From Piscinibacter gummiphilus (GTDB lineage Bacteria > Pseudomonadota > Gammaproteobacteria > Burkholderiales > Burkholderiaceae_C), in assembly GCF_002116905.1 (NCBI RefSeq), contig NZ_CP015118.1, positions 806,001 through 870,000 of the forward strand: DNA of 64,000 nt, read 5' to 3'. Made by a program: the position numbers and the translations under genes. Positions within the stretch are counted from its first letter, which is position 1, and each line of letters begins with the position of its first letter. Shown piece by piece: positions 53,297 to 60,725 of this stretch. The notes below the pieces were generated by a model, which was not told where the DNA came from, did no database searches, and was given only the letters and a program-made list of their open reading frames with translations.

Positions 53297-54235
53297 ATGA
53301 CGCTGTCCGCCCGCCTGTCGAGCGACGACCCCGCGGTGCGCCGCATCGCCCTGCTCGAACTGGCCGACGACGAGGACGAGGCCGGCCTGCCGGCGCTCGT
53401 GTCGGCGCTGTCGACCGACCCTGCGCCCATCGTGCGCGACGAGGCCGCGCGCCGGCTCGCGAGCTGGGACACGCCCGAGGTGGTCGATGCGCTGGCAAAC
53501 GCGCTGCTCGATCACGACACCACGGTGCGCGCCACCGCCGCGCAAAGCCTCACCGAACTGAAGGACCCCCGCTCGGGCGAACGCCTGCTGCCGTGGGCAC
53601 GCCATGCCGACGCGTCGGTGCGCGCCGCCGCGTTGCGTGCGCTGCGCGAGCTGCGGCTGCCCGCGGCGGGTGAGCCGGCGCTGGAGGCCGTGGCGAGTGG
53701 CGACGCCGCCGTGCGCCGAGAGGCCGTGGGCGTGCTCGGCTGGCTCAAGCGCTCGGACGCCTTGCCCGTGCTGGCGGGGCTGGCCACGGGTGACAGCGAC
53801 CCCGAGGTGCGCCGAGCGGCGGTTGGCGCGCTGGGCCTGGCCGACGGGGACGAGGAGATCGAGTCGGTTCGGGTGGCGCTGGAGTCGGCGCTGTCCGATG
53901 CCGCCTGGCCCGTGCGCGAGGAGGCCGCCGGCACGCTCGCGAAGTTGCGTCCCGCGGCGTCGGTGCCGGCGCTCCAGGCCGCGATGTCGGACGAACGCTG
54001 GCAGGTGCGCCTGCGCGCCGCCCGGGCGCTCGGCCGCCTGCGGGACCCCGCGGCGCTGCCCGAGCTGACCGAGGCGCTCGCCCATCCGATCGCCAACCTG
54101 CGCAAGGAGGCGGCCATCGCGCTCGGCGAGGTGGGCGACCCGGCCGGCGTGCCGGCGCTGGAGGTGGCCGCGGCCGATGCCGATCCCGAGGTGCGCAAGG
54201 CCGCGCGCCTGGCGCTCGGGCGGATCGCGCGATGA
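53297..54235 (+). CDS. HEAT-repeat protein
   Basis: A 312-residue protein built of about ten HEAT-like repeats of roughly 30 residues (DPAVRRIALLELADDE, VRDEAARRLASW, VRATAAQSLTELKD, VRRAAVGALGLAD, VREEAAGTLAKLRP, VRLRAARALGRLRD, VRKAARLALGRIAR). There are no catalytic motifs. Similar repeats appear in PBS-lyase-like proteins that help cofactor attachment, and in scaffolds. The gene begins 11 bp after the ATPase gene and overlaps the DUF971 gene by 4 bp, so it is part of the operon and may help assemble the flavin/iron-sulfur enzyme; this is inference. Confidence 0.88.
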   Translation: MTLSARLSSDDPAVRRIALLELADDEDEAGLPALVSALSTDPAPIVRDEAARRLASWDTPEVVDALANALLDHDTTVRATAAQSLTELKDPRSGERLLPWARHADASVRAAALRALRELRLPAAGEPALEAVASGDAAVRREAVGVLGWLKRSDALPVLAGLATGDSDPEVRRAAVGALGLADGDEEIESVRVALESALSDAAWPVREEAAGTLAKLRPAASVPALQAAMSDERWQVRLRAARALGRLRDPAALPELTEALAHPIANLRKEAAIALGEVGDPAGVPALEVAAADADPEVRKAARLALGRIAR

Positions 54236-54501
54236 CCGCCGCACCCGAGGCGGTCGAACTCGGCCGGGGCCGGTTGACGGTGCGCTGGCCCGACGCCGTC
54301 GTCGAGTGGCCGGCCTCGCGCCTGCGCGCGGCCTGCCGCTGCGGCGATTGCCGGTCGTTGCGGCTCGCCGGCCGGGCACCGACGGGCGAGGGCGCGGAAC
54401 TCGCGGGCGCGGAACCGGTCGGACAGTACGCCCTGCAACTGGTCTTCCGCGACGGCCACGACCGCGGCATCTACCCCTGGGAGCTGCTGCGCGCGGGCTG
54501 A
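54232..54501 (+). CDS. DUF971 family protein
   Basis: An 89-residue protein with the DUF971 (GBBH-like N-terminal) fold: LTVRWPDAVVEWPASRLRAA, then a CxCxxC motif (ACRCGDCRSL), then YALQLVFRDGHDRGIYPWEL. DUF971 proteins are found with iron-sulfur assembly factors and with gamma-butyrobetaine hydroxylase. The three cysteines could hold a metal or Fe-S cluster. It is coupled to the HEAT-repeat gene by a 4-bp overlap and ends the operon. Confidence 0.85.
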   Translation: MTAAPEAVELGRGRLTVRWPDAVVEWPASRLRAACRCGDCRSLRLAGRAPTGEGAELAGAEPVGQYALQLVFRDGHDRGIYPWELLRAG

Positions 54502-54554
54502 CGAGGCATGCGGATTGCCACGTGGGGACGTGTTGTCCGCCTGGAGTTGCCGTC

Positions 54555-55226
54555 ATGACCCGAGCCCCCTTCGAAGACCGTCGCCACGCGGGGCGCGACC
54601 TGGCGCAGCGGCTGTCCCGCTTCGCCCACCGCCCCGACGTCACCGTGCTCGCGCTGCCGCGCGGCGGGGTGCCGGTGGCGGCCGAACTGGCCAGCGCGCT
54701 GGATGCGCCGCTCGATGTGTTCATCGTGCGCAAGCTGGGGGTGCCCGGCCAGCCCGAGCTGGCGATGGGCGCCATCGCGAGTGGCGGCACACGGGTGCTG
54801 AACGAGGACATCGTCTCGTCGCTCGAGATCCATCCCGAGACGGTGGATGCCGTGACGGCCGACGAGGCCGAGGAACTGGCGCGCCGCGAGCACGCCTACC
54901 GCGACGACCGCCCGCCGATCGACGTGCGCGGCCGCACGGTGCTGCTGGTGGACGACGGCGCGGCCACGGGCGCCACGATGCGGGTGGCCGCCGAGGCGCT
55001 GCGCCAGCTTCACCCGGCGCGCATCGTCGCCGTGCTGCCCGTGGCCTCGCGCGATGCCTGCGAGCGGGTCCACCGCGTGTGCGACGCGGTGGTGTGCGCC
55101 GAGATGCCCGAGCCGTTCCATGCGGTGGCCGTCTGGTACGACCGCTTCCCGCAGGTGGAGGACGAGGAGGTGATGTCCGCCCTGGCGCTGGCCCAGGCCC
55201 ATCCGGCCGGGGAGGGCGCCGCATGA
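54555..55226 (+). CDS. Phosphoribosyltransferase family protein
   Basis: A 223-residue protein with the type I PRTase fold. The PRPP motif reads VLLVDDGAATGATM (about 133-146), and VTVLALPRGGVPVAAELA is the N-terminal strand-loop typical of this bacterial family, whose members often catalyse dephosphorylation or have uncertain substrates. DVFIVRKLGVPGQPELAMGA is also characteristic. Cotranscribed with the next gene (4-bp overlap); the gap of 53 bp to the DUF971 gene could be within the preceding operon or a separate promoter. Confidence 0.88.
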   Translation: MTRAPFEDRRHAGRDLAQRLSRFAHRPDVTVLALPRGGVPVAAELASALDAPLDVFIVRKLGVPGQPELAMGAIASGGTRVLNEDIVSSLEIHPETVDAVTADEAEELARREHAYRDDRPPIDVRGRTVLLVDDGAATGATMRVAAEALRQLHPARIVAVLPVASRDACERVHRVCDAVVCAEMPEPFHAVAVWYDRFPQVEDEEVMSALALAQAHPAGEGAA

Positions 55227-55522
55227 CGACGACGCCGTGGTTCGATCCGGCGGTGCGCCCGGTGCACGTGGGGGTCTATCGCCGCCGCTGGCCCGGTGGT
55301 CCGTTCACCTGCTGGGACGGTGAAGCCTGGCGGGCCGACGCGGCCACGCCGGAGGCCGCCGCGGCGCACGAGGCGCCAAGCCGGGTGCAGGACGCCTGTT
55401 GGCAGGGGCTCGCGGAGGCGCCCGCCGTGCTGTGCCTCACGTGCCGGGGGCACACGGTGATCGACCGCGGGGTCGACGAGGAGACGGGGGCCGACTTGAT
55501 CAGCGAGTGTCCGGATTGCTGA
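55223..55522 (+). CDS. Small CxxC protein of unknown function
   Basis: A 99-residue protein coupled to the phosphoribosyltransferase by a 4-bp overlap. The N-terminal half has GVYRRRWPGGPFTCWDGEAW, a pattern of Trp/Tyr-rich phage-like or cytoplasmic domains, and the C-terminus carries CLTC and CPDC pairs with an intervening HTVIDRGVDEETGADL, which may form a zinc ribbon. I do not recognise the family. Confidence 0.6.
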   Translation: MTTTPWFDPAVRPVHVGVYRRRWPGGPFTCWDGEAWRADAATPEAAAAHEAPSRVQDACWQGLAEAPAVLCLTCRGHTVIDRGVDEETGADLISECPDC

Positions 55523-55633
55523 ACACGCTTACAGAAATTACCTGATCGCCCGTGCCCCCCGGGGCCGATCGCGAGGCAACATGCGCGCCGTCGTGCTGCA
55601 ACCCTTCAGCGGCGTGGGCGGAGTCGGAAGGGG

Positions 55634-57685
55634 ATGCGGTTCCTCCCACTGACCCCGGACTCATCGCCCATGGCCTTCCGCCGCGCTCCTGCCCCGTCGT
55701 CGACCCGCCTCGCGGTGCTCGTGCCCCTGATCGCACTGGTCGCCGCCTGTGGTGGGGGCGGTGGAAGCGGAAACGATGTGGTTTCGCCGCCGACGGCTGC
55801 GCCTGCACCATCTCCATCTCCAGCCCCAGCCCCAGCCCCAGCCCCAGCCCCAGCCCCAGCCCCAGCCCCAGCGCCAGCGCCAGCGCCAGCGCCAGCGCCA
55901 GCGCCCGCACCCGCACCCGCGCCAGCCCCCGCACCGGCCCCCGCCGTCGTCGACGCCGGCACGACCGTGACGACCTGGGCCCCCACCGGCGCCACGCCGA
56001 AGCCGGCGGTGACCCCCGGCACCTGGCGCGCCGGCGGCCCGAACCCCGAGCAGGCCGCCTTCGTGCTCGTGAAGGAGTCGGCCCACTTCGCGTTCTATTC
56101 GGACGAGGCGGTCTCCGACGCCGACCTGACCCTCGCCGCCGAGACCCTCGAGAACACCGTCTGGCTGAACCTGTTCGACTCGAACCTGTTCATGCCCGAG
56201 CCTTTCCACAACCAGGCCGACAAGATCAAGGCGGCGGTCCACATCCACTCCGGCTGGGGCCTGACCGGCGGAGCCTGGACCGACAGCCAGCGCAAGCTGC
56301 ACCTGGGCATGTGGATCGCCCCCGCCGCGCTGAAGGACCACTGGGGCCTCACGCACGAGTTCACCCACGGCTGGCAGTCGTGGGCCGCGAGCAACGGCGG
56401 CCTGGCGTGCAACCAGTCCAACACCTGCGGCTGGATCTTCGAGAGCCACGCGAACTTCACGCCGCACCAGCTACCCGAGTACCAGGGCAACGTGCACTGC
56501 TCCGAGATGCTGCCCAACGCGCCGCACCTGTACCTCGGGTCCACGCGCGACCGGTACTGCAACTGGCAGTTCATGGAGTACCTGAAGGACAAGCACGGCC
56601 CCGAGGCGGTCACGCAGATCTGGACCACGTCGGGGGCCGACCCGCTCACCAACATCCAGAAGTCCCGCGGCTGGACCCTCGCGCAGCTCAACGACTTCAT
56701 CGGCGACTGGGCGATGCACAACGTCGTGTGGGACTACCGCGCCACGCCCGCGGCCTTCCGCACGAGCTACGGCAACATCACCGCCACCGACCGGCCCGAA
56801 CGGCTGCGCCGCCTGATGCCGCTGGAGGCGCTCGACACGAACTGGGCGGCGAACCGGCGCTTCACCTCGCCGTACTTCGGGTCACCGCAGCGCTTCGGCT
56901 ACAACGTCGTGCGGCTGTTCCCGGAGAACGGGGCCACCACCGTGACGGTGAAGTTCCGCGGCATCGACGCGGCGGGGGCGGGCACCGATTTCCGCTGGGG
57001 CCTCGTCGCCACGAACACGCAGTTCACGTCGGCCCGCTACAGCGCGCTGCAGAAGGGGCTCGACGCCGACCTCACCTTCAAGGTCAACGCGGGCGAGCCG
57101 CTGTTCCTCGTGGTGGCGGCCACGCCGTCGGTGTTCGACACCATCGTCTGGGACCAGGCCTACGGCACGATCCGGCGCCATGCATACATGGTCGAACTGG
57201 CGAACGCCTGGCCGCAAGGCTTCCAGGGCGGCCAGCGCGACGCGTGCCCGTCGGGCACCGTGCGCCACGGCAACGGCGGCGGCTGCGCGCCGTCGAGCAC
57301 GCCGTCCACCGTGTACGTGGGGCCGTACGCCACCATCCTGCCGAATGGCCGCGCGTCGGGCACCGCCCGCATCGAGGACCAGGCCATCGTCTACAACGGT
57401 TCGGTCACCGGCGGCACCGTGGGTGGCCTGAGTGTGGTGGGCGCCACCAACAGCGCCTTCACGGTCTCGGGTTCGGCGCAGGTGCGCACCACCTTCTACC
57501 CGCTCGGCTTCTTCGAGGCGAACCAGCAGGCGTCGGGCACGCTGAACCTGCATGGCGACGTGGAGTACCGCGGCGCGGGGCTCAACCTGTCGGCGGGCAA
57601 CCGTTCGGGCTTCGTCGATGCCACGTCCACCGTGGGCGCGGCCACCGACGTCAACCCGCGCACCACGCCCGCGTGGCGTCCGTGA
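55634..57685 (+). CDS. DUF6055-like Pro-Ala-rich lipoprotein, probable metallopeptidase-like
   Basis: A 683-residue surface or periplasmic protein. The signal peptide ends IALVAACGGGGGSG (lipobox, Cys near residue 39). A Pro-Ala repeat (about residues 63-105) is followed by a globular part with HEFTH (241-245; THEFTHGWQSWA), the HExxH zinc-binding consensus of metallopeptidases, set in a DUF6055-type context (ESAHFAFYSDEAV, IFESHANF). The C-terminal third is a beta-rich domain. The start may be ATG55670 instead of 55634. No proteolytic function is proven. Confidence 0.75.
   Translation: MRFLPLTPDSSPMAFRRAPAPSSTRLAVLVPLIALVAACGGGGGSGNDVVSPPTAAPAPSPSPAPAPAPAPAPAPAPAPAPAPAPAPAPAPAPAPAPAPAPAPAVVDAGTTVTTWAPTGATPKPAVTPGTWRAGGPNPEQAAFVLVKESAHFAFYSDEAVSDADLTLAAETLENTVWLNLFDSNLFMPEPFHNQADKIKAAVHIHSGWGLTGGAWTDSQRKLHLGMWIAPAALKDHWGLTHEFTHGWQSWAASNGGLACNQSNTCGWIFESHANFTPHQLPEYQGNVHCSEMLPNAPHLYLGSTRDRYCNWQFMEYLKDKHGPEAVTQIWTTSGADPLTNIQKSRGWTLAQLNDFIGDWAMHNVVWDYRATPAAFRTSYGNITATDRPERLRRLMPLEALDTNWAANRRFTSPYFGSPQRFGYNVVRLFPENGATTVTVKFRGIDAAGAGTDFRWGLVATNTQFTSARYSALQKGLDADLTFKVNAGEPLFLVVAATPSVFDTIVWDQAYGTIRRHAYMVELANAWPQGFQGGQRDACPSGTVRHGNGGGCAPSSTPSTVYVGPYATILPNGRASGTARIEDQAIVYNGSVTGGTVGGLSVVGATNSAFTVSGSAQVRTTFYPLGFFEANQQASGTLNLHGDVEYRGAGLNLSAGNRSGFVDATSTVGAATDVNPRTTPAWRP
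55823..55945 (+). repeat. Hexanucleotide CCAGCC/CCAGCG repeat in the lipoprotein gene
   Basis: The Pro-Ala stretch of the lipoprotein is coded by tandem CCAGCC hexamers followed by CCAGCG and then CCCGCA hexamers. Six-base units keep the frame when copies are gained or lost, so length may vary among strains. The protein linker would be an extended arm between the lipid anchor and the globular domain. Confidence 0.85.
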
Positions 57686-57694
57686 CGGGCCGCG

Positions 57695-58630
57695 TCAGGG
57701 TTCGTGGTCGGCGCTGACCTTCGCGAAGGCCAGCTCCACGAACCGCACGAACGCGCGCACCCGCGGCGACAGCTGGTGGCGTTGCGCGTAGATCGCGTAG
57801 ATGTCGGCGTCGGGCGTGCGGTACTGCGGCAGCACCTCCACGAGCCGGCCGCTGCGCAGGTAGCGGCGCACGTCCCATTCGGCGCGCATCAGCACGCCAT
57901 GGCCTTCCAGCGCCCACTTCACGGCGATCTCGCCGTCGTTGGTGGACAGGCTGCCGCGGGTCTTGACGGACTCGGTGCGCTGGTTGGCGCCGCGGCGGCT
58001 CGTGAGCTTCCACACGCCGAAGCTTTCGTCGCCCTGGCGGATGCCGATGCAGTTGTGGCGGGTGAGGTCCGACGGCGAGCGGGGCGTGCCATGCTCCGCG
58101 AGGTACGCCGGCGACGCGCACAGCAGCCGCCGGTTCTCCGCGAGCCGCCGCGCCACCACCCGCGCGTCGGGCGGTTCGCCGAAGCGGATGCAGACGTCGT
58201 ACGCGTCGTCGCTGAGCGGCGGCGGGTTCACCGACAGCTGCAGCTGCACCTCCACCGACGGGTTCGCGCGCGCGAAGCGCGAGACCACCGGCGCGAGGTA
58301 GCTGCGCCCGAAGCCGAGCGTGGCGTTCACGCGCAGCAGCCCCGTGGGCTGGCCCTTCGCGCTGCCGAGCAACTGCTCCATCTCGTCGATCTCGGAGAGG
58401 ATGCGCCGCGCGTGCATCAGGTACAGGTCGCCCTCGGGCGTGAGGTTCATGCGGCGCGTGGTGCGCACGACCAGCGCGACCCCCAGCCGGGCCTCCATGT
58501 TCGTCAGCCGCTTGCTCACCGCGGCGGTGGTGAGGCCCAGTTCGCGCGCCGCCGCGCTCAGGCTGCCGGCGGCGGCCAGGGTAGAGAAGAACCCTAGTTC
58601 GGAAGGCTGTGCGCCTGGGGAAACCAGCAT
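57695..58630 (-). CDS. LysR-family regulator, divergent from TctC receptor
   Basis: A 311-residue LTTR. The HTH reads LSAAARELGLTTAAVSKRLT, followed by the linker LGVALVVRTTRRMNLTPEGD and the co-inducer domain (LRVNATLGFGRSYLAPVVSR and later DVCIRFGEPPDARVVARRLA). ATG58630 is the chosen start. It is divergent from the Bug-family receptor at 58736, with an inverted repeat in between, so it probably controls that gene. Its stop faces the lipoprotein gene with 9 bp between. Confidence 0.9.
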   Translation of the reverse strand: MLVSPGAQPSELGFFSTLAAAGSLSAAARELGLTTAAVSKRLTNMEARLGVALVVRTTRRMNLTPEGDLYLMHARRILSEIDEMEQLLGSAKGQPTGLLRVNATLGFGRSYLAPVVSRFARANPSVEVQLQLSVNPPPLSDDAYDVCIRFGEPPDARVVARRLAENRRLLCASPAYLAEHGTPRSPSDLTRHNCIGIRQGDESFGVWKLTSRRGANQRTESVKTRGSLSTNDGEIAVKWALEGHGVLMRAEWDVRRYLRSGRLVEVLPQYRTPDADIYAIYAQRHQLSPRVRAFVRFVELAFAKVSADHEP

Positions 58631-58650
58631 GGTTTGTTGAAAACAGGTTA

Positions 58651-58666
58651 AGAGTGAGTTGACTCT
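58651..58666. promoter_or_regulatory. LysR-type binding site, TctC receptor promoter
   Basis: AGAGT (58651-58655) and ACTCT (58662-58666) form a perfect 5-bp inverted repeat with 6-bp spacer, the usual spacing of LTTR boxes. It lies 20 bp upstream of the LysR start and 70 bp before the TctC-like start. A further AGAGT is at 58697. Confidence 0.45.
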
Positions 58667-58735
58667 AGGCCCGCATCGCGCACCTGTCCACTCCATAGAG
58701 TGCAGACCATCCCCTTGAGTCCCTTGGAGAGCGAG

Positions 58736-59710
58736 ATGCGATCGACGACGTGTTCCCCCACCCTGAAGACCCTCGGCGCCGCGGCCCTGCTGGTGCTGGC
58801 CGGCCAGGCGTTCGCGCAGGCGTATCCGACGAAGCCGGTGACGCTGATCGTGCCGTTCCCGCCCGGCGGCACCACCGACGTGCTGGCGCGTGCGCTGGGC
58901 GAGAAGCTCGGACAGTCGCTGGGCCAGACGGTCATCGTGGAGAACAAGCCGGGCGCGGGCGCCACGCTCGGCGCCGACTACGTCGCCAAGTCGAAGCCCG
59001 ATGGCTACACGCTGCTGATGGGTGCGGTGCACCACACCATCGCCACCAGCGTCTACAAGAAGCTGCCGTACAGCTTCGAGAAGGACTTCGCGCCCATCAC
59101 CACGGTGGCCCTCGTGCCCAACGTGCTCGTGATCAGCGAAGCGACGAAGGCGACCGACGTGAAGTCGCTGGTCGCGCTCGCGAAGAAGGACAAGTTCACG
59201 TACGGCTCCAACGGCAACGGCACGGCCCAGCATCTGATCGGCACGCAGTTCGCCTCCCTCACCCAGACCGAACTGCTGCACATCCCCTACAAGGGCAGCG
59301 GCCCGCTGACCACCGACCTGATCGGCGGCCAGATCACGATGTCGTTCGACACCATCACGCCGGTGCTGCCACACATCAAGGCCGGCAAGCTGCGCCCGCT
59401 CGCGGTGACCACGGCGAAACGTTCCACGGCGCTGCCGAACGTCCCCACGCTCGACGAACAGGGCTTGAAGGGCTTCGACCTCGGCACCTGGTTCGGCGTG
59501 CTGGCGCCCGCGGCCACGCCGAAGGACATCGTGGCGCGCCTGAGCAGCGAGATGACGAAGATCATCGCGTCGCCGGACTTCCGCAAGCGCATGGAGGAGA
59601 TCGGTGCGGAGCCCATCGGGGACTCGCCCGCGCAGATGGGGCAGCTGATCAAGTCCGACACCGAGCGCTACGCGAAGCTCGTGAAGGCGGCGAACGTCAC
59701 GCTGGATTGA
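58736..59710 (+). CDS. Bug/TctC-family extracytoplasmic receptor
   Basis: A 324-residue tripartite-tricarboxylate-type receptor. The signal peptide (LGAAALLVLAGQAFAQ, cleavage after AQA) precedes YPTKPVTLIVPFPPGGTTDV, the Bug signature; GSNGNGTAQHLIGTQF and YKGSGPLTTDLIGGQITMSF follow. The start ATG58736 is chosen for the GGAGAGCGAG ribosome-binding site, instead of 58700. No TctAB membrane partner is adjacent, as is common for the expanded Bug family in Burkholderiales. Its end overlaps the next LysR gene by 14 bp. Confidence 0.9.
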   Translation: MRSTTCSPTLKTLGAAALLVLAGQAFAQAYPTKPVTLIVPFPPGGTTDVLARALGEKLGQSLGQTVIVENKPGAGATLGADYVAKSKPDGYTLLMGAVHHTIATSVYKKLPYSFEKDFAPITTVALVPNVLVISEATKATDVKSLVALAKKDKFTYGSNGNGTAQHLIGTQFASLTQTELLHIPYKGSGPLTTDLIGGQITMSFDTITPVLPHIKAGKLRPLAVTTAKRSTALPNVPTLDEQGLKGFDLGTWFGVLAPAATPKDIVARLSSEMTKIIASPDFRKRMEEIGAEPIGDSPAQMGQLIKSDTERYAKLVKAANVTLD

Positions 59711-60617
59711 CGCGGGCCGACGCGAGCAGGTGATCTCGCAGCAGCAGGGCCGCGGGCGACGGGTCGCGCCCCGCGGCCATGCCGAGCAACAGGTGGCGGT
59801 GTGCCCAGGGTTCGTCCAGGTCGATCACCGCGAGCGACTTCGGCACCGGGGTGCGCAACACCCCGACGGGCAGCACGCCGATGCCGAGGTTGGCCTCGAT
59901 CATGCGGCACATCGCGTCGAAGCTGCGGACCTGAACGCGCAGCTGCATCGCCTTGCCGGCCAACTGCGCCGCCCGCGAGGTCAGCTCCAGCAGCGAGCTG
60001 CCGCGGTTGAGCCCGACGAACTCGTGGTCGAGGCATTCGGCGTACGTCACCTTCCGGCGCCGGGCCAGCGGGTGCTTTCGTGAGCAGAGCACCGCGAGGC
60101 GGTCCTCCTGGAACCGTTCGACGTCGAGCCCGTGCGTGGGGGTGTTGTCGGCGAAGATGCCGATGTCGGCCAGCCCGTCCACCAGCGCGCGGGCGGTCTC
60201 GCCACTGAGCTGCTCCTCGACCTCGACGCGGATGTCGGGCTGTGCCTCGAGGAAGGCGGCGAGGCGCTCGGGCAGGTACTCCGTCAGCGAGGACATGTTG
60301 GCCCACAGCCGCACATGGCCGCGCACGCCGCGGGAGTAGTCGCCGAGTTCGCTGCTGAGCTGCTCGAAGCCCTGGAAGAGCCGCAGCGCATGCTGCATCG
60401 CCACATGGCCGGCCGGGGTCAGCGACACCCCTTGCGCGGAGCGTTCCAGCAACCGCGTGCCCGAGGCGCTCTCGAAGTCGGCCAGCCGGCGGCTCGCGGC
60501 GGAGAGCGCCAGGTTGCACGCCTGCGCGCCCTTCGTGATGCTGCCGGATTCGGCGACCGCGCAGAACAGCCGCAGCGTGACGAAGTCGATGCGCGCGGGA
60601 TTGATCAACCGGTCCAT
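59697..60617 (-). CDS. LysR-family regulator of the CoA-transferase operon
   Basis: A 306-residue LTTR. The HTH reads SITKGAQACNLALSAASRRL, followed by ADFESASGTRLLERSAQGVS and the co-inducer domain (GHVRLWANMSSLTEYLPERL, VGLNRGSSLLELTSRAAQLA). It is divergent from the CoA-transferase at 60726, with a 15-bp inverted repeat in the promoter region. It converges with and overlaps the end of the receptor gene. Confidence 0.9.
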   Translation of the reverse strand: MDRLINPARIDFVTLRLFCAVAESGSITKGAQACNLALSAASRRLADFESASGTRLLERSAQGVSLTPAGHVAMQHALRLFQGFEQLSSELGDYSRGVRGHVRLWANMSSLTEYLPERLAAFLEAQPDIRVEVEEQLSGETARALVDGLADIGIFADNTPTHGLDVERFQEDRLAVLCSRKHPLARRRKVTYAECLDHEFVGLNRGSSLLELTSRAAQLAGKAMQLRVQVRSFDAMCRMIEANLGIGVLPVGVLRTPVPKSLAVIDLDEPWAHRHLLLGMAAGRDPSPAALLLRDHLLASARVNPA

Positions 60618-60635
60618 CCAGGGAATTCTACGGAC

Positions 60636-60650
60636 TTCGCGAAACGCGAA
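60636..60650. promoter_or_regulatory. LysR-type binding site, CoA-transferase promoter
   Basis: TTCGCG-AAA-CGCGAA is a perfect 6-bp inverted repeat with 3-bp spacer, containing the T-N11-A signature of LTTR boxes. It lies 19 bp upstream of the LysR start codon and 76 bp before the CoA-transferase start. Confidence 0.5.
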
Positions 60651-60725
60651 GGGGCGTTGTCCACTCGGCAATTCCGCGGCGGACCGGCGCGGCCTAGAGT
60701 CCGTTCCATGCAACGAGGAACCGGC

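Noticed and set aside
55823..55945. Tandem hexamers considered as a CRISPR-like or regulatory array
   Set aside because: The units are 6 bp, have no unique spacers, and lie inside a coding frame for Pro-Ala.
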